In this document: positions 1 through 8,463 of the stretch, one piece after another
Layout of the letters: every line of letters begins with the position of its first letter
How positions within the stretch are numbered: position 1 is the first letter of the stretch
NCBI GenBank assembly: GCA_015075175.1
Contig: JABTUV010000006.1
Location: forward strand, 124,001 to 188,000
Source of the DNA: a bacterium
Lineage (GTDB): Bacteria; Hinthialibacterota; Hinthialibacteria; H5-UNCL2
Length of the DNA: 64,000 nucleotides
Reading direction: 5' to 3'
Made by a program: the position numbers and the translations under genes
Notes under the pieces: generated by a model
What the model was told of the DNA's origin: nothing
Databases searched by the model: none
The model's input: the letters and a program-made list of their open reading frames with translations, nothing else

Positions 1-171
1 AGAGATCCGCAGGGACAGCCCATCTTCACGTCCCCGCTTTTCCACTTGGTAGAGGCGGCCGATATACGCCAGCGCCACCAGCGCCCGCTCCCGGTCGCTG
101 TCCTGCGCCTCATAGAACTTCCGGCGCGCATGCGCGCCAGCACCCCCTCGACGATCTCGCCGCTCTGTCCA
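1..171 (-). pseudogene. IS66 transposase (TnpC) fragment, cut by the window edge
   Basis: The first ~137 bases are the reverse complement of about 4408-4545 in the complete IS66 element further right, with one missing G near the start; similarity fades through about 170. It encodes the TnpC stretch around the WAHARRKFYEA motif. It is therefore a second copy of the same or a close IS66 element, in opposite orientation, broken at its right side by the IS3-type element. How much lies left of the window cannot be seen. Confidence 0.8.
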
Positions 172-177
172 GCCCCC

Positions 178-1556
178 CATTTTGTTTACCACGGGGAATG
201 TTAGTCCTCCGGGTTATGATGCCCGCCACCAGGGCGGAGTTGTCGACCTCATCTCCCGCGTGATAGAGTTCTCTTGCCGGCCCGGAGGATAGGGCCCGCT
301 GGAGAGCGACCTGAGCGCCGCGGCCGGCGCCTGTATGAGAGGGGCAGGGGACGTCCATCCCTGCCTTTCGTTTGTTGCCCTCTCCGGGAGGCCGGAAAGC
401 GTAAACTCCGGGGTCCGGGGCAGGCCCGTTTCTTTCTTGCCACGCCGCACGGAACTGCGCGGGGTGCGGTAACCCAGGGCTGCTGTGCGGCCGGGCCAGG
501 TTGTAGTCTCTGCGCCACTCCTCGACGACCACCTTCGCCTCCAAGAGATTCTGGAACAGTTCCAGGTTCAAGCACTCGTCCCGCAGCCGCCCGTTGAGCT
601 TCTCCCCGAAGGGATTCTGCCACGGACTGCCCGGATCGATGTGGTGTGTCTCTACGCCCCGCTCGACAGCCAGGTCGAGAGCGCCTTGGCGATGAACCCG
701 GGCCGTTGTCGCTGCGCAGGTACTTGGGCGTCTCCCCACCATCACCCTCTCCAGCACCCGGATCACATCCTTGGCCTTCATCCTGCGATCCACTTCGATC
801 ACCGGGCATTCGCGGGTGTACTCATCCACCAGCGTCAACACCCGCAGTTTGCGGCCTTCCGCGGTGGCATCCTCCATGAAGTCGTAGGTCCAGACGTGGT
901 CCGGATACTCGGCCCGCAAGGGGTTGGACTCCTCTCCCCACGTCGCCGGCGCTTCCTGCGCCTGGGTTGGGACAAGCCTTCCTGGCGCCACACCCGGTGC
1001 ACCCGTTTGGGGTTGATGACTTCCCTTCCAGCCTCAGCACTCCCCAGGCGGTGCGATAACCGGCCCACTTGCGCTCCCGGGCGATCTCGCCCAAGCGCCT
1101 GGCCAGGGCCGTATCGTCGCGCTGCGGCTGGTAGTGGTAACCGGGACGGCTGATCTCAAGCAAGGCGCAACCGCGTCGTTCCGAGAGGCCGCGTCGCTTG
1201 GCGAAGTCCACGCTCTCGCGACGCTGTTGCGCCGTTACCACTTTTTCTTAACAGCCCTTGATCGTTTCGATCTCCAGGTCCCGCTCCGCCACCATCCGCT
1301 TCAACTGACTGTTTTCCCGCTCCAGTTCCCGCAGCCGACGAGCCTCCGGAACGCTCATTTCCCCGAACTCCGACGCCAGCGGTAGAAGGTCTGCTCGCTA
1401 ATGCCCTGCTTGCGGCACACCTCCGCCACCGAACGACCGTTGGCTCTCCGCCTCCCGCAGAATCCGGATGATCTGCTCCTCGTTGTACCGACTCCTTCTT
1501 CATCTTGGACCTCCTGTTGACCGGAGATCCTAACATTCCCACTGGTAAAGTTTACA
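178..1556 (-). mobile_element. IS3-family insertion sequence, decayed
   Basis: The element is bounded by imperfect inverted ends. The right end, read on the minus strand, starts TGTAAACTTTACCAG and ends GGGAATGTTAG; the left end has GTTTACCACGGGGAATGTTAG at 184-204. The inside encodes OrfA and OrfB of an IS3-type transposase on the minus strand. The length of about 1.4 kb is normal for IS3. The left boundary is uncertain by several bases and no target duplication is apparent. It sits between an IS66 fragment and the first repeat of the CRISPR-like array, and so has probably replaced whatever flanked the array. Confidence 0.8.
205..1503 (-). pseudogene. IS3-type transposase OrfA/OrfB, multiply frameshifted
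   Basis: Reading starts at ATG 1501-1503 (MKK) and the pieces are spread over all three frames. OrfA helix-turn-helix: GRSVAEVCRKQGISEQTFYR, then a leucine-zipper-like stretch. OrfB: VTAQQRRESVDFAKRRGLSE, then the HTH_21 region (ARERKWAGYRTAWGVLRLEG) and the rve integrase core with the first Asp in VWTYDFMEDA, the second in LRSDNGP, and the Glu region in PWQNPFGEKLNGRLRDE. The parts lie in different frames, so at least four indels separate them. Programmed -1 frameshifting joins OrfA and OrfB in this family but cannot explain the breaks inside OrfB. As written it encodes no active transposase. Confidence 0.85.
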
Positions 1557-1567
1557 GGGGGCACGCC

Positions 1568-2308
1568 CTGCCGACATCGGTACCAACCTGATCGACGGAC
1601 ACCGGGACATGTGCTGGAAATCGAGCACTTCATCACCGGTGCCGACATCGGTACCAACCTGATCGACGGACACGTGGGGCTGCCGGCGAAGCTGCAATGG
1701 TAACGGTGGTGCCGACATCGGTACCAACCTGATCGACGGACACAGTGCATCCAGGGGAGTCTGGTCGCCGAGAGGGGGGTGCCGACATCGGTACCAACCT
1801 GATCGACGGACACGGGTAGCCAGGTGCGCGGCAGCGACAGTGGAAATCGGGTGCCGACATCGGTACCAACCTGATCGACGGACACGCATAGGGTGGCGAT
1901 TTGTCGACGGCCGCATCGGCGGGTGCCGACATCGGTACCAACCTGATCGACGGACACCAGCTTTCAAGACGCGCGCGGCTGCCGGTCTGGGGGTGCCGAC
2001 ATCGGTACCAACCTGATCGACGGACACAGCCTTGCGCTCACCGGTGGGATTCTCGCCTCACGGTACCGACATCGGTACCAACCTGATCGACGGACACTGC
2101 TGGGGCGGATCTTCACCCGCTATGGCAGCGCCCGGTGCCGACATCGGTACCAACCTGATCGACGGACACTTTAAGGGCGGGTTCGCCCTCTCCACGATGA
2201 ACGGTGCCGACATCGGTACCAACCTGATCGACGGACACCCTTCCCTACCCCGTCCAAGATACCCCAAGTTGAGGTGCCGACATCGGTACCAACCTGATCG
2301 ACGGACAC
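1568..2308. CRISPR. CRISPR-like array, left half: 11 repeats, 10 spacers
   Basis: Eleven copies of a 35-bp repeat start at 1568, 1639, 1709, 1779, 1851, 1923, 1993, 2063, 2135, 2204 and 2274. Each begins GTGCCGACATCGGTACC and ends CTGATCGACGGACAC. Ten unrelated spacers of 34-37 bp lie between them. Repeat 1 differs at its first base and repeat 8 at its third base. The repeat contains CCGACATCGG, able to fold as a small hairpin, and on the other strand it ends in GTCGGCAC, a 3' end reminiscent of several type V repeats; that is only a resemblance. No leader is visible because the IS3 element ends 11 bp before repeat 1. No cas gene is in the window. Confidence 0.75.
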
Positions 2309-2317
2309 AGTTCCGCC

Positions 2318-2340
2318 GTAACCGTCCGGTGAAGTGCATC
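2318..2340 (+). repeat. IS66 left terminal inverted repeat
   Basis: Starts GTAACCGTCCGGTGAAGT. It pairs with 5127-5149 with a single mismatch (GCATC here, GTACATC orientation there). It defines the left element boundary 9 bp after the end of the preceding array repeat. Confidence 0.9.
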
Positions 2341-2391
2341 TTCCCGGCTGGGCGGATCTTGTCAGGATGGGCGCCATGGAGGTGGAAACCC

Positions 2392-2953
2392 ATGCTGGCA
2401 CGAGCAGGCAAGAACGCAGAATCCCGGCCACCGGCGAGCCGGCAGAAGGCCAGGCGTGGGCCCAAGAGGGCGTGAAGCGCGCTGGCGGCGTCTCAGCCGT
2501 CAGTGGAAGCCAGCGGGCTGACGCACGCAGGGTTCTGCGAGCAACAGAAGGTTTCCCTGGTGTCCTTGTGTTGGTGGCGGTGTGAATTGGCGCGTCGCGA
2601 CCGCGAACGGGCCGCCGCATCCCATCCCGACAACCCGGCCGCGCGCCAGGGCAAGCGCGCACACCTCGCTGTGGGCGGCGGCGGAAAAGTGCGGCGGGAG
2701 GCGGGGCAGCCTGCGGCGGCCACATCCGAACAGACGCGCACGCGGCCTGACGAGGCCTCCATCCCACCTGCCAATCACTTCATCCCGGTGCAGTTGATCG
2801 GCCCTGCGTTCTCCGCGGCCCCTTGCCCTCCCGTGGTCCAAGTCCCCGTAGCGCTGGAGGTGCTGCTCGCCTCGGGCGCCGCATTCGCATCCCGGGGACT
2901 TCGACGCCTCACTCCTGCGGAAACTGATCACCGTGCTGGAGGCGTCCCCATGC
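2392..2953 (+). pseudogene. IS66 TnpA accessory protein, frameshifted
   Basis: TnpA of IS66 elements is a small accessory protein with a helix-turn-helix, needed for transposition. Recognisable here are ASGLTHAGFCEQQKVSLVSL with the following CWWR, then FIPVQLI and LEVLLASGAA, and in another frame a C-terminal ending like LRKLITVLEASPC just before tnpB. The pieces lie in different frames, so at least two indels are present, and the true start is uncertain. The end overlaps the tnpB start by a few bases, as is usual in this family. Confidence 0.65.
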
Positions 2954-3330
2954 TGAGTTTGCCGCCCAGCGTGCGCATCTATCTGTGCACCGCGCCGACC
3001 GACATGCGGCGCGGCTTCGACGGTCTGGCCGCTCTCACCCGCGAGATGCTGTGCCAGGATCCCCTCCGGACACCTCTTCGTGTTTGGCAACAAGCGCGCG
3101 GACCGCGTCAAAATCCTCTACTGGGATCGCTCCGGCTTCTGCCTCTGGTACAAGCGCATCGAAAAGGGCCGCTTCCATTTCCCCGACGGCGCGACCGCCT
3201 CCGTGCGGCTCGACGCCGCCGAGTTGGCGCTGCTCTTGAAGAATTCAATTGCAACACGCAGTACGCCGCCCCCGCTTCATCCCTCAATCTCACGTCATCG
3301 CCTCCGCATGATTCAACCGTAACCGCACGC
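2950..3330 (+). pseudogene. tnpB: IS66 Orf2/TnpB protein, frameshifted
   Basis: The start MLSLPPSVRIYLCTAPTDMR followed by RGFDGLAALTREML is the classic IS66 Orf2 N-terminus. After a frame change near 3070 it continues as FGNKRADRVKILYWDRSGFC, LWYKRIEKGRF and LDAAELALLL, the conserved remainder. The normal last ~10 residues are replaced by out-of-family sequence, which points to another indel near 3240. Function is as an accessory to the TnpC transposase. Confidence 0.75.
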
Positions 3331-3414
3331 CGCAATCACACATCGCCGTCACGGCAAAAAAAATCATCGCAGCAGAACTTTTGCGGGACTTTTTCCCGCT
3401 CGTGCGTTTTGTAA

Positions 3415-4996
3415 ATGACCATGCGATTCGATCTGAACAACCTACCCCAAGACCGGCGCTGTTGCAGCAGATGATCCTCGATCTGCTGACGCAGCTGCGC
3501 GAGAAGGATCAGCGCATCGGAGCTCTCGCACCTGTGGCGCTGCTGCAGCGCGCTCCGGTTCGGGCGCAAGTCGGAGCAGGTACCCCTGGAGCAACTGCTG
3601 TTCGCCTTCGCAGAGGCCATGCGCGACGAGAGGTGGAAACCAATCCGCAGGCAGAGGCCGCGACGGAAGCGGAAGCCATCAAACAGGACAAACCGGCGAA
3701 GTCTTCCGGCAACGGGCACGGTCGTAATCCGCTGCCCGAAAGCCTGCCGCGCGAGCGGGTAGATATGCGCTGCCCGAAGAGGCATGCAAGTGCCAGGAGT
3801 GCGGCGCGCCGCTGGAGCGCATGGGCGAAGAAGTGACGCGGCAGTTGGAGTACGTCCCCGCCTCCTTCATCGTGCGCGAGCACGTGCGGGTCAAATGCCT
3901 GCAGGCGCTGCCAGGGCAACGTGGTGGTCAGTGCCATGCCGGCGCAGCCGATTGAGAAGGGTCTGCCCGGTCCGGGTCTCCTGGCGCACGTGTTGGTCAG
4001 CAAGTATTGCGACCATCTGCCGTTGCACCGCCAGGAGGCGATCATGCAACGGTATGGCATCGAGTTGTCGCGAGGGGACCATGAGCGACTGGGTGAGGGC
4101 CGGCGCGCAGTTGCTCCGGCCGCTGTATGACGTGATGCGACGAGAAGTGCTGCAAGGCAGGAAGATCAACACGGACGACTCACCCGTCCCGTGCAAGAGC
4201 CGGGAACCAGCAAGACGCGCCAGGGCGGCTGTGGGTGTACGTGGGGACGGGAGCATGAGCATACGGTGTTTGACTTCACGCCCAACCGAAAACAGGACGG
4301 GCCGATGAAGTTTTGCATGGCTACCGGGGCTACCTGCAGGCGGATGCGTATACGGGTTACGACGAGTTGTACCGGAGCGGGGAGATCGTTGAGGTGGGGT
4401 GCTGGGCGCATGCGCGCCGGAAGTTCTATGAGGCGCAGGACAGCGACCGGGAGCGGGCGCTGGTGGCGCTGGCGTATATCGGCCGCCTCTACCAAGTGGA
4501 AAAGCGGGGACGTGAAGATGGGCTGTCCCCTGCGGATCTCTGCGCGCTACGCCGACAGGAGAGCGCGCCGATCCTCTCCGACTTGCATGCCTGGCTGCAA
4601 GCGCAGGCGCAAGCGGTGTTGCCGCGGAGCCCGATGGGCGAGGCCATTGGTTATGCGCTGGGACAATGGACGGCCTTGACGCGTTACCTGGAGGACGGGG
4701 ACCTGGAGATCGACAACAACGCGGCGGAACGCGCCTTGCGGCGGGTGGCGCTTGGACGGAAAAATTGGTTGTTCGCAGGCAGTGATGAAGGTGGGCGGCG
4801 AGCGGCGATCCTCTACACCATGATCGCCAGTTGCCAGCAACATGGAGTGGAACCCTTCGCCTACCTGCGCGACGTGCTGGGCCGCATACCTTCGCACTTG
4901 CAAAGCCGCATTGAAGAGCTCTTGCCGGGCCGCTGGGAGCCTGCGCCGCCACGGGCTCCCGTCGCGGCGCACCCGGCCCAACCCATCGACGGGTGA
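3415..4996 (+). pseudogene. tnpC: IS66 transposase TnpC, frameshifted
   Basis: TnpC is the DDE transposase of IS66. In order: the N-terminal coiled coil (LLQQMILDLLTQLREKDQRI), the zinc-finger-like CQECGAPLERMGEEVTRQL, the central domain (SAMPAQPIEKGLPGPGLLAH), the first catalytic Asp in INTDDSPV, the second in LQADAYTGYD, and the Glu in EIDNNAAERALRR. The C-terminal 227 residues from about 4313 are one clean frame ending at 4996. The N-terminal two thirds need about four frame changes. The start ATG at 3415 (MTMRFDLNNLP) fits the family. Confidence 0.85.
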
Positions 4997-5126
4997 CCAT
5001 CGACGGCTGACCGCGACGCCAGGACTTCTTTTGCCTCCCTTTTCCTTCAACGATTCCGAATCTTCAACCTGACAGGCTTCCATGACGGCTGGCGCCACGA
5101 CCGCTCCAGCCCCCTGCCTTCCCCAG

Positions 5127-5149
5127 GATGTACTTCACCGGACGGTTAC
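5127..5149 (-). repeat. IS66 right terminal inverted repeat
   Basis: Read from outside on the minus strand it starts GTAACCGTCCGGTGAAGT, matching the left end with one mismatch. The 36 bp to its right are the remainder of a spacer before the next array repeat at 5186. Confidence 0.9.
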
Positions 5150-5185
5150 GACTTAGCTACCCTAGCCAGGTATGCCTCGGGAAAG

Positions 5186-5872
5186 GTGCCGACATCGGTA
5201 CCAACCTGATCGACGGACACACCTGGCGTTTCGACGTGGCGGCCTTGCTCGGGTGGGGGTGCCGACATCGGTACCAACCTGATCGACGGACACTAGTCAT
5301 AATGGCCACTATGATTAGTGGCTCTTGGGTGCCGACATCGGTACCAACCTGATCGACGGACACCCGACGCGCGCCCGCTCGATTACACCTTCCGCCCAGG
5401 GGTGCCGACATCGGTACCAACCTGATCGACGGACACTGAGTCCTTATGGTCTTGAGTCCCTATGGTCTTGGGGTGCCGACATCGGTACCAACCTTGATCG
5501 ACGGACACTAAACTCTCTGCGGTCTCTGCGGCTCTGCGCGAGACGGTGCCGACATCGGTACCAACCTGATCGACGGACACTGTTCGCCGTCCGGCGGTGC
5601 GCGGTGCGCACCCTACGGCGATGCCGACATCGGTACCAACCTGATCGACGGACACCACGGATAGCGTCGAAGACGTGCCTGTGCGCCTCGGTGCCGACAT
5701 CGGTACCAACCTGATCGACGGACACTAAACTCTCTGCGGTCTCTGCGGCTCTGCGCGAGACGGTGCCGACATCGGTACCAACCTGATCGACGGACACTGT
5801 TCGCCGTCCGGCCGTGCGCGGTGCGCACCCTACGGCGATGCCGACATCGGTACCAACTTGATCGACGGACAC
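5186..5872. CRISPR. CRISPR-like array, right half: 10 repeats, 9 spacers
   Basis: Ten copies of the same 35-bp repeat start at 5186, 5259, 5329, 5402, 5473, 5546, 5621, 5691, 5763 and 5838. Spacers are 35-40 bp. The copy at 5473 has one extra T (36 bp). Copies at 5621 and 5838 start ATGCC instead of GTGCC, and the last one also has CAACTTG for CAACCTG, so decay is greatest at the right end, as expected for the trailer end of a CRISPR array. Two spacers occur twice, and several look like host intergenic repeats. The array stops abruptly against a truncated antiporter gene. Confidence 0.75.
5509..5872. repeat. Duplicated two-spacer block inside the array
   Basis: The 147-bp block 5509-5655 (spacer, repeat, spacer, repeat) is repeated at 5726-5872, separated by one unrelated spacer and repeat. 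The first spacer of each block is identical (starts TAAACTCTCTGCGG) and the second differs by one base (CCGGCGGTG against CCGGCCGTG). This is a segmental duplication by recombination between repeats, not independent acquisition. Confidence 0.9.
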
Positions 5873-5875
5873 TCT

Positions 5876-6510
5876 TATGCCCCCTACTCTGGCGACGGCC
5901 ATGTCCGGAAAATCGAGGCGTCAACCACGGAATAATGGCGAACGCCACAACGCTCACCGCCACGAAGATCACGGTGCGAAACGTGAAGGGAGCGAAGATC
6001 AACCCGAGCGCGATGACCGTCCCCAGATCATTGATAAAGCAGGCCGCCAACACGACCTTGCCAGATTCCGTGCGATTGAGGCCGAGTTCGAGCATAACGG
6101 CGTACACCACGGCTACCGACGTCGTGGAAAGTGGGACGCCGCCCAGCCAACTGGGGGCCGAATCCCAACCAAGGACGTAATGGGCGACCGCCGCGCAACC
6201 CGGAAAGGGAGCGATAAAGGCCATCAACCCGATCAGAGTGGCCTCCGTCCACTTGGCGCGGCAGACCACCGGGTCCAGCTCCGCTCCAGCCGGAAAGGTC
6301 AGCGCGATCGCCCCGGCGCCCGCCAGAAACTTGATCCAGGACTCGTCCGCTCCCAGCACGATTCCCCGGCCAACGCGCCGATCAACAGTTGCACCACCGT
6401 CCCAACGATGATCTACGAAAGCGCGGTAGCGACGCGAAACCATATGCAAACCAGCGTAGCCAGCAACGCCAAGGCCAGCCATAGAGAAGACTGCGTCCAG
6501 ACCTCGGTCA
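5876..6510 (-). pseudogene. Cation:proton antiporter (CPA2 type), N-terminal part only
   Basis: Starts at ATG 6510 (MTEVWTQSSLWLALALLATL) and encodes the first ~7 membrane spans of a monovalent cation:proton antiporter, with segments LGADESWIKFLAGAG, AVVYAVMLELGLNRTE and FINDLGTVIALGLIFAPFTF. The NDLGT motif is the conserved ion-binding region of CPA2 exchangers. An in-frame TAG after ~32 residues and one frame change separate the first span from the rest. The reading then runs directly into the last array repeat at 5872, so the C-terminal half is missing. The gene was cut by whatever event placed the array here. Confidence 0.75.
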
Positions 6511-6563
6511 TGATCGTCCATCTCCTCCGCGGCGCTGCCGCTGGATTGAGGCGGGCAACAAAA

Positions 6564-6579
6564 CCCACCCTGCGGTGGG
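6564..6579. repeat. CCCACC/GGTGGG palindrome
   Basis: CCCACC, loop CTGC, GGTGGG, in the short gap upstream of the antiporter remnant and next to the end of gmhB. It is a short member of the CACCCTACG hairpin family seen at 11765, 50650 and 61100. Confidence 0.5.
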
Positions 6580-6677
6580 CTGCGCGCACGCCGGCCGGGC
6601 AGGCTCCCACCGCAGCGCGCGCCTGAAGCGGGCGTGCGGATTCACGACTTCGGGCCGCCGGCCGCTCCGCCTCCCGC

Positions 6678-7236
6678 TCAAGCGGTCCGCCATGGCCCCG
6701 GCAGCTGCGCGAGAATCCACGGTACGGCCGCCAACAGAGACTCCGCGCAATGCTCCGGTGGAGTGACGGCCGCCGGAAGGGATTCGGTCCCCACAAACAC
6801 GAATTTGCAGCCCGCCGCGCGCGCCGCTTCCAGGTCGAGCAGCCGATCGCCCACGTATATCGACCCCGCCAGATCAATGTGATGGCGGCCCGCCGCAGTG
6901 AAGAACATCCCCGGCCGGGGCTTGCGGCAGGCGCACTTGTCGTGCTCCCAATGCGGGCAGAACAACACGTCCAAGAGTCTCCCTCCCGCCGCCTCAATGT
7001 CCGCCCTCATGCGGCGATGGATTTCCTCGATCTCTTCCATCCCGGCCAGCCCTTGGCTACGCACGACTGGTTGGAGACGACGATGGGCGGATAACCTGCC
7101 TCGGTCAGGCGCCGGATCGCCTCAAGGCCCCGGGCAGAAACCGAAAATCGGCATAGTCCAGCACGTAATAGTCCGAACCGTCGTTGATCGTCCCGTCGCG
7201 GTCCAGAAAGACCGCGCCACGCTCATTGCTTTTCAT
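6678..7236 (-). CDS. gmhB: D-glycero-D-manno-heptose-1,7-bisphosphate 7-phosphatase-like HAD phosphatase
   Basis: GmhB removes the 7-phosphate of heptose bisphosphate in the ADP-heptose pathway for lipopolysaccharide inner core, in the cytoplasm. From ATG 7236 the N-terminus has FLDRDGTIND, the HAD motif I with the nucleophile and acid Asp. Then come PPIVVSNQS (motif II), the zinc-binding loop CPHWEHDKCACRKPRPGMF, typical of the GmhB/HisB-N subfamily, and VGDRLLDLEAA (motif IV). About 185 codons is the family length. Two single-base frame changes occur (near 7120 and 7055), so the gene as written is broken. The start overlaps the recF stop by 14 bases, which suggests translational coupling. 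HisB-type phosphatase is the alternative. Confidence 0.8.
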
Positions 7237-8330
7237 GTTCCACCTGGCCGTGTTTCACGTGAAACAATTTTGCAACTTCAACGATGGAGCCTAGTTGCGA
7301 GAGATGAGTGGCGGAAAGAAAGCATTGGCCGGAGGCGGCCAGCCGGCGCAGCACGGCCTGCCGCCGGCCCGGGTCCATCTCGTGCACCACGTCGTCGGCC
7401 AGAAGTAGGGGCGGACTTCCCAGGCGCGCGGCCATCTCGTCTGCCTCCGCCAGCCGCAACGCCAGCACGGCGGTGCGACGCTGGCCCTGCGAACCGTATA
7501 GCTCAACTCGCGCTCCTCCACGTAGAGGTCCAGATTGTCGCGATGCGGGCCGGCGTAAGTCGCGCCGCGCTCGCGGTCGGCCTCGCGCTGCTTGCGCAGC
7601 CGCTCCAATAGGGTTCCGGCCAAAGGCCTTCCTCGTCTCCGCACGCGAACGAAGGATGATAGCGCAAGCCCAGCATCTCGCGCCCGCCGAAAAGCTCCTG
7701 ATAAAGACGGGTGAGCCGCTCCGCCAGGCGACGGCAGAGTGGCGCGCGCGCGCGCATGATCTCCGCACCCAGTGCGGCCAGTTGCTCCTCCCAGGTCTCC
7801 ATCTCGGGATGGGACCATCGCCCGGCGCGTAAGAGGCTGTTGCGATGGCGCAGCGCGCGATTGTAGCGCAGGAGTCGCAAGACGTGCGGCGGCTCCATCT
7901 GCGCCAGCGCCACGTCCAGCAGCCGCCGCCGGTCGTGCGGCGCGCCGTTGACGAACGCCAGGTCCTCGGGCACGAACGAGACGACCGGCAGCCGGCCGTA
8001 AAGCTCCTGCACGCGCGCCAGCCGCGCCTCGTTGCTGCGGATCAGCTTGCGCGTCGCGTCCAGGCCGATGCCCAGCGTTTCCGGTCCCTCCGGCCGCTCC
8101 AGGCGTCCCTCGACGTAGGCCGTCGCCGCTCCTCTGGCAATGACTTCGGAGATGTGAAACGTGCGCGGCGAAGTCGCCGTGGCGAGAAAATGAACGGCCT
8201 CCAGGGTGTTGCTCTTGCCCTGGGCGTTGTCGCCCCAGAGCACGTTGACCCCCGGCGACGGCTCCAGATCGACCTCCGCCAGGTTGCGAAAGCCGCGGAT
8301 TTTCAGAGCGGCGAGAAGGGTGCGTGACAC
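7223..8330 (-). CDS. recF: DNA replication and repair protein RecF
   Basis: RecF loads RecA at gapped DNA and has an SMC-like ABC ATPase fold. From GTG 8330 it reads MSRTLLAALKIRGFRNLAEV, followed by the Walker A region WGDNAQGKSNTLEAV, VVSFVPEDLAFVNGAP and RRRLLDVALAQ. The C-terminal part has LLLADDVVHEMDPGRRQ (Walker B and D-loop) and FLSATHLSQL. About 369 codons is the usual length. Frame changes near 7635 (a missing A after CCGGA) and near 7505 break it. RecF is normally close to dnaA and dnaN, which fits the other origin-proximal signs. Its last codons contain a perfect parS site. Confidence 0.88.
7251..7266. promoter_or_regulatory. parS: parS site (ParB binding site), inside recF
   Basis: TGTTTCACGTGAAACA, the perfect 16-bp palindromic consensus bound by ParB to load the partition complex near the chromosomal origin. 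It lies in the last codons of recF and encodes the residues FHVKH. A second identical copy is at 34315. Confidence 0.93.
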
Positions 8331-8463
8331 GTTCTGCGACAACTGCCAGTAATCATCGGACCTATGAGACCTATGTGACCTACGGGACGGATACCTTGCC
8401 GACAGGCGCAGGCGTTGCCCATGCGTCCCATAGGTCCCATGCGTCCCACGGCCGCGCGCGAGC
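8331..8463. other. recF-lysC gap with CATAGGTCCCATAGG-type repeats
   Basis: The gap contains GACCTATGAGACCTATGTGACC and, reversed, CCCATAGGTCCCATGCG, members of a short A/T-poor direct repeat (GGGACCTATGGGAC) also found at 50725-50745, 60868-60895 and 61350-61380. No promoter, DnaA box or RNA gene was recognised here. Confidence 0.5.

Larger units (their letters stand above)
2318..5149 (+). mobile_element. IS66-family insertion sequence inside the array
   Basis: This 2832-bp element has terminal inverted repeats of 23 bp with one mismatch (2318-2340 and 5127-5149, each starting GTAACCGTCCGG from outside). It carries the usual three-gene set tnpA, tnpB, tnpC in order. It lies in a spacer: 9 bp of spacer remain on its left after the repeat ending at 2308, and 36 bp on its right before the repeat at 5186. 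IS66 normally makes an 8-bp target duplication, but the flanks here (GTTCCGCC left, GACTTAGC right) do not match. All three genes carry apparent frameshifts. Confidence 0.9.

Noticed and set aside
1530..2475. Overlapping long ORFs on both strands over the repeat array (SVDQVGTDVGT and PSIRLVPMSAP text)
   Set aside because: They are translations of the 35-bp repeat in different frames, without starts, ribosome sites or family signatures.
3240..3410. Novel extended C-terminus of IS66 TnpB
   Set aside because: The tail departs from the family exactly at a probable indel, so it is more likely out-of-frame sequence.
5294..5328. Near-palindromic spacer as a possible operator or tracrRNA anti-repeat
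   Set aside because: It does not match the array repeat, and it fits the spacer position and length; nothing supports a regulatory role.
8331..8463. oriC next to recF
   Set aside because: No cluster of TTATCCACA-type boxes and no AT-rich unwinding element; only short direct repeats.
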